A DNA stretch of 64,000 nt from Pomacea canaliculata (GCF_003073045.1 NC_037600.1:17500352-17564351); one strand, 5' to 3'. Numbered from the stretch's first letter, positions 15,347-29,804 are shown. Numbers and translations are program-made. The notes: a model not told the origin generated them from the letters alone.

Positions 15347-15646
15347 CAGGGCCGCCGAGAGCCAGCCCGGGCCCCGGGACAGACGACCTGTCCGGGCCCC
15401 TTGTACTTGTAATCGTAAATTATTTTCCCAGTATATAATGTATGTTTACAAGTCGAATCTCAATATCTACACTCAAACTCAACTTCTGCATGTGTAATGC
15501 TTGGGTGTTCTGTCCTTAGACCTTTCTTTAAAAGAAAAAGAAAAGGAGAAGAAGAAAAAAAAAATCCGCTGACCAGGGCCGGGCCCCCTTGACAGCCGCG
15601 GGCCCAGGTACACCAGACCCCCTGTCCCCCCCTCTCGTCAGGCCTG
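15347..15646. mobile_element. hAT-type MITE with 8-bp target duplication
   Basis: A 300-bp element begins CAGGGCCGCCGAGAG and ends with an imperfect inverted version (CTCTCGTCAGGCCTG). It is flanked on both sides by the identical 8-bp direct repeat TGCCCAGT (15339-15346 and 15647-15654). CAG...CTG-type ends with an 8-bp duplication are diagnostic of hAT DNA transposons. It has no coding capacity, so it is a non-autonomous copy. Confidence 0.8.
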
Positions 15647-15689
15647 TGCCCAGTGATACGAAATATCTACAGAAGATACATAATAATCT

Positions 15690-16190
15690 GTATTTTTTTG
15701 TGTTTGTGACATATGTGCGTTTATTTGTGTTGTGTTTTATCATGTTTGTGTTGTGTGTATGTTGTTTGTGCCCTGTTCTGTTTGCATCGTGCTTTATCTT
15801 GTTTGTGCTGTGGTTAATCGTGATTGTATTGGTTTATCTTGCTTGTGCTGTTCTTCTTTATTTGTATTGTCTTTTTTTTTCATGTTTTCGTGGTGTGTTT
15901 TTGTGTTTCTCCTGTATTTTTGTGTGCGCTGTGTTTTACCTTCTGTTTTGTGATTTTATGTTTGTTTAGAGTTCTTGTTTGCAATGTGTTTTATGTTTGT
16001 TTTGTTTTCATGTTTGTATTGTTTCTATGTTTGCACTGTGTTTTTATATTTGTGGTCTTGTTTTGCTGGGTTTTTATTTCCTGTTGGTGTTCGTTCATCC
16101 CATTCTGACTGTTGTCGTTTTATTGCTGATTATTTTCGTCCCGTTTTCACTGTGGATTCGGTTCTGTACTGTTCTTCTCTTTTGATTCCT
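15690..16190. repeat. T/G-rich low-complexity tract
   Basis: About 500 bp of irregular TGTTT/TTGTG/TTTATC strings are built almost only of T and G with few C or A. It appears open in several overlapping frames only because of composition; the predicted peptides are all Phe/Cys/Val/Leu. It lies just downstream of the hAT MITE. Confidence 0.6.
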
Positions 16191-19057
16191 TAGTTTTATG
16201 AACGACTCTTTAATGAAGAATACTCAAAGGTAAATATTAACAAAATACAAAAAACTCTGTTTTTTCTTTAATTGCCTTGGAATGCATCTTGTGTTTGTAT
16301 GTCGGTTCCGTCAAACAAGTTCTAAAAAAAACTGCAGCCTCCTTAACTGCTTGTGACGTTTACAACCTTTGTGAACGATGTATTTCAATGGACTATTATC
16401 TCAGTATTTTTTGTATAATATAGATTTCTTGACACGTGTACTTTTATTAGTAATAGATGGCGTTAATTGTTTCCCAAGCACGATAGGAGCAGAAACACAA
16501 ACCTACGCGCACGTGCAAACGCACACGCGCACAGCCAGACAGCAGAGCACGATCTCTACAAGGGATACAGTTTTTGTTAGCGAGATAAGAGGCTAAACAA
16601 AAGGCATACATAATATAATGAGGTTTGTCTCAGTAGGAAGCGCCCCTAGCGGCGGGTGGCGAAGGCACGGACGATAAATCTGTTTGACAGGGGGCCATCA
16701 ACGGCAGATGGCTGCGAACGGCAAGCGCCATTAAACCAACAGCCTGTCAGGGTTGGGGGTAGCTGAGTGGGGTGGTCATGAAGGCATTTCGAGGGGCCTC
16801 CTACCCACCCAAACCCAAGAGCAAGGAGAAAAATAGCAGCTACCTCCCTGTTTATTTTTATGCTTTCTTGCCTACCTCTTTAAACTACATCACTTCTCTT
16901 GGTCTTCGAGCCAACAACGGTTTACTAGCAGCAAGGGTTGGTAGCACAAACGGAAAGTTCACACGGAAAATGTATCACCGAGAACCGAACGCGCTGTTGT
17001 AAAATCTGGTGTCCATACATCGGTCAAAACCTCTGCTTCTTCATCTGGTTGCCAATTGTGTTTCATCTTGTACTTTTATTTATTCAGCTATATGTCATCT
17101 CTCTCTCTCTCATACACATGCGCACATCCCAGACGCATGCAACGGATGCTTCCGTTCTTTTTTCAGTTGCAGTCAGCAAAGCCACCCGACTGACTGACCA
17201 GACACTTTGCCAACATTTCAGCAAATCACTTCCCCCGCCTGTCTTTGACTGTGTTAGTCATGTGACTAAAATGGTCTTATCTTATTAGCATCTATTTAAT
17301 AAGAATGTTGATTTTTATATTCTGAAGTTTTAAATTATTTATATATATACCTTTCGTATATAATATACTGTGTGCATATTTGGTGAATTATTATTATTAT
17401 TTTAAACGGTATGTTTACACCTCGTAAGTTGTTAAGTGAAACACAAAATAACACCAAAATAAAATCATCAGACATAGATTTAGTTGTTTAAATTTGCTCT
17501 GAAGTTGACGAGGACGAAGAAAGTTAACAGTTGTTGTAAACTTGTATTTCTCCTTGATTAAAATAAAGTTTATGTGTTTTCACGATAGACAGTAAAGATT
17601 TCATTCGTTGTTTGCATTGTCTCTTGAAGACACGGTGTTTTTTACCTCAATGTTGCCAACTGTATCATCGGCGCCTATCATCGCTCAGAGAGAACGCTTT
17701 TCATACAACATAGCTTCCACAGTCAAGGATGAATGTGTCTGTTCGACAAATCTGACATCCGACAGTAAACATGTAGTTGTGACAAGCCGCCATGACATCA
17801 ACGTCACACCGACAGTCAGCAGACAGTTGTGACAGGCAGTTGTCAAGGTTCGACGGGTGATTGCTGCAGTTTACCGATACTTCTACTACTTTTTCGTTCT
17901 ATTTTTTGGTGCGCACGCATGATATGCATGTGTATGTGTGTTAGTTATGCAAAATCGTTGGCTTATGAGTAAGCATGTCTTAGTTAAGCTTTGAGTGTAG
18001 AATATTTTTATGTTGCACTGTATGTTTTCTAGAACAGAAAATTAATTCCCGCGAAATAAATATATAATGTATGTTTACAACGAGCACGTCTGCGCAACGG
18101 AGTGTTTCTTGCTCAGGAACCGCAGACCGTGAAGCTGGGAAAACATAAAATTCAGGACATGTAATTAAATATTTCATCAATCACCAAAATCAACATTCCC
18201 ACGCTTCTTATATTCCTCTTGCTCAGTCACTTATCATTTCATTTAATCTTTCACTTTCTTTCTCTCTCTCTTAAACTCGATTCTGCCTTGTAATGTCAGA
18301 TAGCCGCACTGGACTAGCCATCAGTTTAGCCACGTGTGTCTATAGGGCATCAGATTGGAGAGAAAAACTTGTCAATAAAGAGCTGCCTTCCCTCTGTTTA
18401 CTCTTGGGACACTAGTTTTGTTAATTAAAAAAAGGCATTAACTAGCCAGTGAGTGTGTGTGCATGCGTGTGTGTAAACCACCTAGCTACGCTTTGTTTTC
18501 ATGGCCACTGGCTGTGAGGTTTTCTCCTTCAAGATGTAACGATTCTCCAGATATGGTGTTACGATGTTGGACGATGGTGTATGAGCAGTGTGTGTGTGTG
18601 TATATATGAGAGGTTATGTTCACAAATGCTGTGTTTTGAAGGGTATTTGCATGTGTAGAGTATCTTGGTGCATGTGTATACAGAAGTTGAAAAATCACTG
18701 GTCTTGACATTGTTTATTACTGGATCGTATGTCCAGCAGTTTTAAGATGCGTAGTTATTTTGATGGATAACCACATTCCTGCAATAGAAACTCTCTGATG
18801 CATACTGAAATGCCACCTTACTTATTAAGAAATCTTTTATTTAAGATTTTATTTGCCCTCATTAAATTCCGCAATTTTTCTCACTTAGCTTATGTGGCTG
18901 TGCGTACAGAATCCATGGCCTTACGACAGGTACAGTTCTCTCATTTACTGTAGATGTTCTGATGTAAGATAATGACTGTCATTGGCCAAAGCAAGCAGCC
19001 ATAACTTGTTGCCGAGTAACTTCATTGGAAGGAAAGTTTGTTTTCAGTCTGCTTACG

Positions 19058-19071
19058 GTTGCCATGGAAAC
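19058..19071 (+). promoter_or_regulatory. X-box (RFX-type) motif
   Basis: The bases GTTGCCATGGAAAC match the palindromic RFX X-box GTNRCC-N(0-3)-RGYAAC closely. A second near copy, GTTGCCATGGAAAA, lies at 20305-20318. X-boxes usually lie close to promoters of ciliary genes, but no gene start is recognised nearby. Confidence 0.35.
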
Positions 19072-21511
19072 ACCGGCATCGTCGATGTGAGGATTGTGTC
19101 ATGCAACTTTTAACAGGATAGAATGAAGAAAGGCAGAGCGAAGTGGGGAAGACTGGCATGACAAAGGATGCCTTTCGTGTCAAATGGCTTCTCATGGCGC
19201 AAATTATTGTCAGTAATTAGCAAAAGAGTATGGAAACGTGGCAGTGTCCGAGAAGCGCCACCCTCAGCTGTGGTTCAGACACGACTGTCAGTTAACGGTT
19301 CGTCCGAAACCCGACATTTTGAGGGAAGACGACTCAGTGTCTATCATCAAAGGTAAACTTGCTATTTCACTTGCCTTTTCTTTTGATTGCTGAAGTGTAT
19401 TCTCAAGCCGTCCATAGGTCAGCCCAGCAATATATCATATACTTAACTACTGAAGTATTGTCTCAAGTGGTCCAGTGGCTAGTCCAGTAGAATATATAGT
19501 AGCACCCTATGTGGCGCTGCTAGGATCTCTTGGGGACCCGAGGAGGAATCTCACGATACCAGACTACACTTTCTTGTTGGCGATTCGGAGCCGGGGTAGA
19601 CGGCTCTCTGTTCCCTAGACGGCTCGACTTCCTGCCAAGATGGCGCCGCACAATGCATGATGGGGCATGACATTGCAGGCCCCGCCTGGTGCAGCTTGCC
19701 TGGCGGTAATTGGCTTTCTAGACCTGGCGTGACACGCCACTGAGCGTGTTCATCTTCTCGTCCTCCACCTGGGTGGGCAGGCTACCCGGCAGCCAACATT
19801 TTAAAGGCTCATACAGCTTCAACGAACACGTGATCAGATCACGGCGACTGCAGCCTCGAGCACGAAAACCGCGAGAGTAGACAACTGACACCACTTACAG
19901 ACTCTTGTGCAAGACCAGCAGAGTTCGAACACTTTCTTTGCGATCTGAGGCACCGACATCGTAAATTGATACTTTGCAGGATTTCCTCAAATGAAAAATG
20001 TATTATCTGCAGCGATGAGCTAATTATGACACAAATAACTTGTTCTCCTCATCAATGTCAACATTAACCTGAGCGCTGACGAGCACACGGGCCATTAAAC
20101 TACATGTGTGACGTCACACACCACATTAACGTGCTGACTGGACATCGCTATGGTTATTGGGGAATTTTAATTTAGCTTTGAAGAATTTCCTTTAACAGCT
20201 CTTTCCTGATTTTTTGGGAAGCACAAGCACCTACGTGATACGAAGGAAATAGACTAGACACTCAGAATGTGAACTTGATCCATTCTGACTGTTTGAAGTG
20301 TATTGTTGCCATGGAAAAATGGGAATTAGAGGAAAGACTAGATGTCTGTTTACTTACTGAAATGCCTTTTGAAAGAATCATTCGCTCGTGAAAACTGTAT
20401 TACACTTTCCCATATTTATCAAGTGGTATCCAGGCATCCTATATTAGGTTACGACGACTGATGACAAGTAACCTGTACAAACAAAAAGAAAATTTCAAGA
20501 TGCATGTGAGCAAAATACAGCTTTCGAGACATTGACGACATATTAATATATTGTGTATGGAACATTATGATAGCGTTACGATGTTGAGTTTTCTGGTCAA
20601 ATGCGAGACATAGGGTCTGAGGGACTGGCACGTGGGTGACAGTTAAGACTAAAGTCACTCGTCAGTCTTATTGAAGTATTTGATTATTGCTGAAACAACA
20701 CCATCGATCATAACAGACTACCTTCGATGAATTAAAAAAAAATGATATAAAAACTTGTTTGGTAATTCTAAAAAAAACGGATAAAAAGTTAAGTGTGACA
20801 GTCTACAAAAATAAATGTACTTCAAACATAAAGCACATCTCCATAAACATTACTTTTAACAGTCGACTTAATGCTAGTACATCCTACATACTTTCTCATT
20901 TGTTTTCGTCTATGAACATGCCCGCTTGCTAATCTCCCTTTGCAGATTCACTTATCTCCCCTTCAAGTCTTACTGTTTAATACCCGATTCCTCTTCTACA
21001 GTTGTGCTTATCAGTCATATTGTTCATTCCTCCGTTCTTCATACCTGCCGGTGTCTTGGTCTTGTCTCAAGCTCATAGAGCATGCTTCTGCATGAGAGAG
21101 ATCATGCGTTAAATAAATCATGCCTTTATTATTAATATTATTATTGTCAAATAAAAAAGAAAATAACCTTTGACACCTTTCATTCAAAAACATTTCATTG
21201 ACTTTATTCTCGCAAGAAATATTATCTTCGAGGTTCAAGACATTTCTTACGCAATGGAGACAATATTTTAAGAGATTAAAAAATTTCGGTGTGTTCTCCT
21301 GCTAAATACTCCCCGGTTTAAACATTTCTTTAATAATATGCTGCAAAAGATCATTGCACTTATCTTGTCACTTTGCTCTTTAAAACGTTTCTTCAGTCAC
21401 GTGACTACCATACGTATCCCGTCACTCTGCTGTTTCACAATTTTGAATTATATCTGGTATATTGTGTCTACGTTTATCACTAACCAAATGAGATATCCTG
21501 CCAACGAATAA

Positions 21512-22421
<910 letters not shown>

Positions 22422-23920
22422 ACGCAGACGTCTTCTCTGGACACAGCAGGCCATCACAGACATTTCTCACAATCATGCATGTAGGAAACTCTTTCCCGCT
22501 GTTTGTCCTTCAAGAAGTTTGCCATATCGTTCGGACCGAGAGGCCGGAGGGCGGTGTTGTACAGTAGTTGTGCAGTTTTGTACATGTATAAAAAAAAATA
22601 ATCCACGACGGATTTTGTCGTTGGAAACGCTCTACAGCTCGACATGTTTTCAAACAAGAGGCTTTCCTTTCTATCGAAGTGCTAGTAGTGTTTTATATTA
22701 TTGTACAATCAGACTATGGTCTAGAGGGTAAAATCAGTGTGATCCACTGACTGAGATCATGATGAGGGCACCGTGCCCTACACACGATAAACTGTGACAA
22801 TCAGGACCCTACAGTGAAGCTGTGAGATAGCAGACGACAGTTCTTTGGTAAGAGGGTTTTGAAGGCACAACGAGACGAGGTAAGGTAAAACACAATATGG
22901 CGACATGACAGTGCCCTGTGATCAACAAACGATCGAAATACAGAGTGACTAATCTCTCCACCTGAAACATCACAAGAGCCGCGAGTGTCAAAGGAGACTT
23001 CTGGCCCCTGATTGACCCTTGCCCTTCCAGTGAATTTAATGCACAAGATGGCGTCTTGAAACCGTTTATGAACCTTAAAGTAAATATTTTCTTAAAATGA
23101 GAATTGTTAACTCAAGGATAGTGCTTTAGAAGATGAACAAGTCTCTCATAGATTCAATGGGATGTCGAGAGAAAGCTCCACCTAGCGAGTAAGCTCAGGA
23201 TGACACAGTCTGTGGCCTTCATCAACATTTTGTAGCTCAGCACCTGACCGGCTGCTACACTCAGGTCCTGCCTACCTTACTGTCCACAGAAAGGACTGGC
23301 AATGTCCACAAGACAATGGTGCTGAGAGATTTTGATATTTTATTGCGCGCAATCCTTCAAGTCTTGAACTTTACTAGTGCCTTTTTGAACGATCATCAGT
23401 GAAAACAAATTTTGTTGAATTGTTGGGCTTCAGAACATGAATATATTTTCGGAATGAGTTAAAGACGGTGCCTTCCATAGACAGTACTTCACACTGGCGA
23501 GTGGCTGTTGCTACAGGTCAGTGTGAATTCTTTGCCATGACTGACATCTGACTGGTGCCTTGGCCTTCTGGGCAGCTGGCAAAGCTGTTACTGTCAACCA
23601 GTCAGCAGCCAAACACATCGGAACTGTTTGTTAAAGAGATCTGCTGTATAACGGCAACGTTCACGTGCTTGATCGCGTCAGAAATTCACTCACAGACCAC
23701 ACACACCAACACACAGACAAACACCCACACACAGACAGCGTGTGAGAGAGAGAGTGAAAGCCATGTTGTTACCTACCTGAGAAATACCTGATGGCGTTAT
23801 TTCATCAGTGGTGATTAACATAACGGTAACAGGGACAGGAGGGGCGAACCTGGAAAGAGATGCAAGTGTCTGTAGATAGTTGGCATAGCCCGGATATGCG
23901 TCGCCTTGCAGACAGTTTGT

Positions 23921-24034
23921 CAGATCAGGTTAGGTCACATGTGGTGACGTATATCATTGACAGATCAGGTTAGGTCACGTGTTGTGAAGTGTGTCATTAT
24001 CGGATCAGCTTCTCTAGGTGAAGTGTATTACTGC
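23921..24034. repeat. 40-bp tandem repeat
   Basis: Units at 23921-23960, 23961-24000 and a diverged 24001-24034 share an exact 40-bp period and start CAGATCAGGTTAGGTCAC. Each of the first two contains an AGGTCA nuclear-receptor half-site. Confidence 0.75.
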
Positions 24035-24356
24035 CACAGTGTGTCATATTAGACATCTGGCATGCTGTAGTACCTGGACAAACCTCGTGATGCCAGTTTG
24101 TCAGTGACATTTGTCAATTGATGGGTGCTTGATCTTTAAAACTCACAATAGCGCAATGTACGCCATGTACACACACAGTATCTCAATCATGTCCACACAC
24201 ATGTCCTCTGTCCATGTAAGCATTCATCTCTACGCAATATACACAACCATGACAATCATCTCCACACGTAATGTCCAAACAATGCCCCCGATCATGCCCA
24301 CACACAAAGCTCACACTCGTGCTTACATACAATATATACACTCATGTCTTCTCACC

Positions 24357-24454
24357 ATGTACACAATCGTGTCTACACACCATGTACACAATCGTGTCTA
24401 CACACAATGTACACAATCGTGTCTACACACAATGTACACAAGTATGTCTACTTT
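24357..24454. repeat. 25-bp tandem repeat
   Basis: About four units of ATGTACACAATCGTGTCTAC plus ACACA/C, the last one diverged. The preceding 200 bp are a looser CA-rich version. The array creates spurious open frames. Confidence 0.8.
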
Positions 24455-26740
24455 TTCCAAAGTATTTACACGAGAACGCTTGCTATGTCTTGTACACTTG
24501 TTTACCAGTAAGAGGCCGGAGATGTTTTACCCTTCCTCACCAAGTTATGTATAACCCTGTTTCCAAACACCCAGTCGTGTCCGAGGACGTGTGCACGTGC
24601 TTACTACTGCTCTTACGATGACGTCAGCCGAGCTGCTACAGAGAACCCCACGTGCAATACTGCCCTCGTCTGCCCTCATGTTAACCTCGGGGTTTCCTCG
24701 TCCCCCTGCTCAGCAATATCTTCCCCAGGGTAGGACGCTATCAGAACTTGTTCTACCCATGCATCAACTACACACATGGTCAAACACACTTGTGGTAGAT
24801 AAACGAAGTCAGTACGTGTTGTCCTCCTTTAAAAATATCACATATTGTAAGTATTAATATTTCTCTCGAAGAATCCAAGTCATTAAGAATCCTTCACATA
24901 TATCACTGTAGTCTCGATGGACGATGACTGATGTATGTACAGCAGCACTGCACAACAGTGTTTGGTGTGGAACTGGCCGAGGGAGGCCATGTTATTCGCA
25001 GTAAGAAAGATATATCATCGAACATAACCAATATGCACAAAACCTTGACAAACGTATTAACTCTCCAATTTACACCTCTGCACAAATTCTTTTATACACA
25101 ATGTCAGGGTTTTTTACATTTCTGTGTTTTTCTCACCTTAATCATTATAACGTGTTACAAATGTGCTAATTTTGATGTGAATCCAGATATACTCGTGTTT
25201 CTAGTCATACAACGCTGTGTTGAGTAATTTAAGGAAGATAATCGCACCTGAGGGTAGAGGTGCGGCGTGACATTGTGTCTGCACCGACGTGGACTCATAA
25301 TATCGGTGAAAAAAGTGGTTCACCTGAATGCCATTAACCTCTGTCCCATGTAGATTTCTTGTTCGTACTAGTTTGTCTGTCGCTGGTGTAGTCAGCCCAT
25401 TACCAATAAATGGTTTCTGTGTTACGTCTTGATTACGTCTTGATTACGTCTACAGTTGCATGCACGATGTTCTGGTTGTTGTTAGAGATGGGATGCACGC
25501 GTGCGCTCGCACACACACACTTTCAAACACACACACTCTCACACTCTCTCTCTCACACACACATATATTGCACACCTCGGACCGAGACATGAAAGAGCAA
25601 ACAGCCAGAGAAAGTCTCAGGGTGAGTAGAGAAATGTGTCGACTTATGACAAATAAAGGAGGTAATATATAAGAAGCAGAAAATAGTGATTAGTCAAGGT
25701 CCACGTGTTAAAATATATCAGTCTGAAGTGTCATCGATATGTCTAAGAGTTGTAGCTTTGCTTTAAATTGCCTGTTAATCCCTTTATCCCACAAAATTTC
25801 AATAGTGAGATCGTTTCTCATTCTGTCAAGAGATGGTGCAGTTAATGCAAGGTGCAACAAATGAGATTTCTATATTTTACGATTCTCTGGTAATTCAAAA
25901 GTCAACGACCAATAAACTTGCAAATATTTTATTTAAACTAAATACTTTGAAGTGTAGATCAGTAACACACACGTGGCAGGTGATAATTACCAGACAACTG
26001 ATACACATGAAGGTAATGTTTACTAGACAAGTGATACGTATAAAGGTGTTACACTGTGAGGCTACATTTCTACATTTACTCTCACCTACAGGTGTCTACC
26101 TGTCAGCAAACATCAGCATGTTCCAATTAGCAGATCACCCTGACGGGTATGACATGCTCTTAAGAGAGCTTTTATTTTTTATTTCATTTTTATTTGTGTT
26201 TGTGTGTTTGTGTGAGTGAGAGAGAAGTGAGACAAACGTAACCAGCCAACTGAGTTACTCTCTCAATAAAAGATGGAGACGAAATAAACACGAAAAAAAA
26301 ACTTGTTGGAAGTGTAACTTGTAGCCTGGAGATAAGGATCTGCTAGTAGTCACAGCACTCAGCTTACAATGAGGTGTGACAGGGATTCAGTGACTGTTGT
26401 GCACTTCACAACAATTCTACCGAATAATTTTGAAATGAAGAACAGATATTCTTTTATACATTTAAATACTATTCCGAAGGATTTTTTTTAACACAAACAT
26501 TTAATAAAACCATACTTTGTCTTAAGGATTGTCCTCCATTCATTGTTACACCAGGTTACTGGTATAGAGATCAGTTGACAAAGGTGACATCGCAATACAA
26601 GGATGTCTCGATGAAAGTTCATACAAGTTTCAGTTTGTTCAATAAACAGAATCAAGAGAAGTCAGACCCCAGGGTGGTTCATGTAGCGATGGATGTGGAA
26701 GACAAGCAGGATGGGAAGTGCGTCCATCTTGTCTCGTCTG

Positions 26741-29701
26741 TTAACGACCTTGCTGGTACGGGTACTGGGGCTGGGGCTGGGGCTGGGGCTGGCCGGGGGC
26801 GCTCAGAAGGGACTCTGGGACACAGTTGGGGTCGTAGGCCCTGGTGTTGACGATGCCGGCGTACGGGACGTAGGAGCGCTGCTGACACGTGGGCTGCTGG
26901 CGGTACTGCGACTCCAGAATGTCTAGCATCTGGCGAGGGTCCGTTCCTGGAGGGATGCTGAGCGGGATGGATGGAGGGTATGGCTCACAGCTGCACGCGT
27001 AGGAGAGAAACAACACTGATGTGAGAAAGAGGCAGACTGCTTGTGTGTGTTCTATGTCAGAATATTTGATTGGCTTTTAAAGTTGTTTTCTGATATGCAG
27101 GCAGGTTAGAGATACGTACCTTTGTTATGTCTGTATCATCTTTGCGATTTTCCTGTGGTACTAATGTCACTCTTTATCAAAGTATTTCTGTCAGACTAGA
27201 GCAATCATCTTCTTCAAACACTAGGTAACAAATAGTAATTTTGCATTATCAGTTCCGCGTTGTGTGACAGATTATTAATGAATGGAGATGTCACGTGACA
27301 GTGTCCGTGATGCACTCACGTGAGGGAGCCGTCAGGGAAGTAGGAGCCGAAGGCGCAGATGACGCAGGGCCGGAACACCTGACCGTTGCCGCACGTCAAA
27401 AAGCCGTTGCAGTAGCTCGGGTGGGGCACGTTGAAGGCCTGGCCTGGCTGCACCCCGGGAGGAGGCTGCACGGCGCACACTACAAGACAGACAACAAGCA
27501 CAACCTCGTCTTGCTGAAGTGTCAGGAATGACTGAATGTAACTCACAGCTTGCCCTCCACCTCAGCCATCAGAGGACTTCAACATTCCCCGCCATGATTC
27601 CACGGCCCAGATACAGACTCGTCTCTCCCGACACACAGACACACACACACGCACATACGCACGCATGCACGCACGATGTACTAGTCATAATCTCGACATG
27701 AAAGACACCTATATCCCAGTCCAACAGATGACCAAGCAGAGTGGAAGCGAGAGGAAAGACTTCATGTCCACTTACGTGAAGAGTATCGGTCACTGGCAGC
27801 TACTCTCTCACAGCCCTGCACGCTGGCCGGCCAGTCGCAGATGTTGTTCCGTGGGTTGAAGACCAGGGAGGGCGGGCAGTCGGACAGTGAACCCTCGCCA
27901 TTAAAACAGTTCAGGTAACGGCTGCAGTTGCCGCTAGGATCGGGCAAAAACACCTGTCCTTGACCCTGGGGGCACTGACCTGCAAGCGAAAGGAATGTTA
28001 AGAAACCTCATCGTAATGTTGTTTTCATACCAAGCATACAAGAAATAGTCTTACAACACGACAGGTTCTATTGACAGGCGATAGTGGATGATCAGCTCGT
28101 AGACCTTAGGCGAGACCAATAACCATTTAGTGACTTTTTGTCTCGCCTAATATCTTGTTCTATCATTGGAGTTGGTTTTTCTCTGTTCCGGGTGTTGCTT
28201 GCCGCTGGACGTTTGGATGTGATGTCGCCCTCCATCTTGGTGGCTTCAGTTTGACTGGAAGACACTCGTGTGGACACGGGTCTGCAGGCTTTCTTTTCAC
28301 CTTCGATGGTCTGTAAATGTTTTGCCTGTGTGACGGGGTTTTTATCCTGCCATGTAAACCCTACTGAACATGTGGGGTACATTTTCAGTGGCTGTAATGG
28401 CTACTTGACTGGTTAAGATGTGAGGACAACAAAATTATACTTTACAGAAACAGGAGTCGCCATCACCGCTTTTAAGACATACATATCTGAACAGTTTAAA
28501 TTTGACATCTTTAACTGTGATAAAGCAACAGCAAGCACTGGGCATCTGTTGACCATTCAGTCTACATCTTAAGTCTTCTACTTTATGTCCTTTGTGTCGT
28601 TCTTTATTGTGAAGCGAATTGCTGGCTGGATACTGTGTGAGAAAATGCATATGTTATATAAATGCCCTTTATTACATTTTAGTCATGCACACCTTCCTTA
28701 GAAAGATCATCTAAAGATGATCGCGTTAACATCACCGGGTCTCATACTTTTGTGCCAGAAAGTTCAATGGGTTTTAGAATCATTCCGTATTCATTCAGTA
28801 TTATAGGTAATCGCTCGCACCCACACACACACACATATAAGCGGATAGACAGACCGACACACAGGCGGATAGACATCACTATTACCTTGATTACCTTGCC
28901 CTCTTGGGCCTCCTGGAAAGGAGTTGGGAAACTGTTGGCTGTGGACGACAACAAAGCCGCCTATCAGTAACAGAAGCTGAAGTGTGCTCCGTTTACCTGG
29001 AACACCCATAACAGGCAATTACAAGAACATTACTAATCATAAATGCTCGATATAGTATAAAACTTTTCACAACAGCTTTCATATTTAAAGAGTTAAATAG
29101 TTCAGAACCTAACGTTAGGTTGTTATGCGACAGCAACCACACGATGAGTCTAAGAAATGTGACAGTTTGTATCCTCACACATTGAACTCACACCATCATT
29201 TGACCAACGTGTGGTCCGTTAAGAAAGTCCTTCTATGGAGTCATTTGAGGCAAAGTGCTGCTGTTGGTCTCAGCTGAAGGCTGCTGGGTTGGTGCATTTG
29301 AAAGAAAGTGTTTCCATCTAGTAAGACTTCAAAAAAGAGAGAAGAGGAAACACCCGGAGAATCAAAGGGTGTACCCGACATAAGATCCGAGTCACATGAT
29401 CATCACTGTAATCATGACAATCACCATGTTTGAGTTTCCATTTTTAGGGGCAAGCGCTTAGCCTTCTTCTTCACAAGGCAGCTGTGGAGGCTGGCATTTC
29501 ATTTAAAAGAAAACTGATGTTGCTACCGATTTCTCGCCAATGGTTGGCGGTACGCTGTCATAGAAGAGAGAGCCACAGTCACGTGATACCGCAAAAAGCA
29601 GGTAATAACGACGAAAGGAAACTTTAGTACAAAAAATAAATGCAGCCTTCTCAGAAAGACAGACAGACAGACAGGCTGACAGGCTGACAGACAGACAGGC
29701 T

Positions 29702-29748
<47 letters not shown>

Positions 29749-29804
29749 CGACAGAGACATCGGCTCGTCTTCAGAAACAAAGCTCCAAAGCTCTTACCCG
29801 TCAT
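26741..29804 (-). CDS. Secreted peritrophin-like protein, gene A (CBM14 domain plus 8-Cys module)
   Basis: Predicted secreted chitin-binding protein of 240 residues. Coding exons on the minus strand: 29804-29798, 28996-28895, 27979-27776, 27479-27320, 26990-26741; phases 1,1,1,2. Exon 1 is only ATGACGG, and splicing gives MTGKRSTLQLLLL..., a signal peptide of about 22 residues. The first domain is a classical CBM14/peritrophin-A domain with six cysteines at about 39, 55, 61, 71, 84 and 93, including the typical CDWP. The second module has cysteines at 106, 128, 134, 143, 146, 159, 193 and 214. The tail is a (PQ)n stretch encoded by a CCAGCC hexanucleotide repeat. All junctions keep frame and total 723 nt including the stop. 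Paralogue of genes B and C on the same strand. CBM14 domains bind chitin; the substrate and tissue are not shown. The exon 2 donor is duplicated 9 nt downstream, which would add GNQ. Confidence 0.88.
29652..29752. repeat. (CAGA)n microsatellite with CAGGCTGA variants
   Basis: About 100 bp of CAGA tetranucleotides with interspersed CAGGCTGA variants, lying in intron 1 of gene A close to its first exon. It makes spurious SVCLSVCL-type open frames on the minus strand. Confidence 0.9.

Larger units (their letters stand above)
22422..26740. other. Prrx 3' flank and intergenic DNA
   Basis: The part after 22421 presumably holds the Prrx 3' UTR; no clear AATAAA signal is close to the stop. A weak CTCF-like site (CTCGCTAGGTGGAGCT on the minus strand) lies at 23174-23189. 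The rest is AT-rich with CA-rich strings (23697-23740, 25509-25562) and the two tandem repeats listed separately. The end near 26740 holds the 3' UTR of gene A on the minus strand. No other exon is recognised. Confidence 0.6.

Noticed and set aside
16639-16655. Possible CTCF site (CGCTAGGGGCGCTT on minus)
   Set aside because: One G short of the core consensus; too weak to annotate.
19168-19356. Open frame ending at a donor-like CAAAG/GTAAAC
   Set aside because: Donor phase does not fit the Prrx exon and the 60-residue peptide resembles nothing known.
24160-24454. Regularly spaced repeats that could suggest a CRISPR array
   Set aside because: The units are adjacent 25-bp tandem copies without unique spacers in an animal genome; an ordinary minisatellite.
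25833-26219. 128-residue plus-strand open frame
   Set aside because: AT-rich, no domain, contains local repeats (ACAAGTGATAC-like) and no splice or family support.
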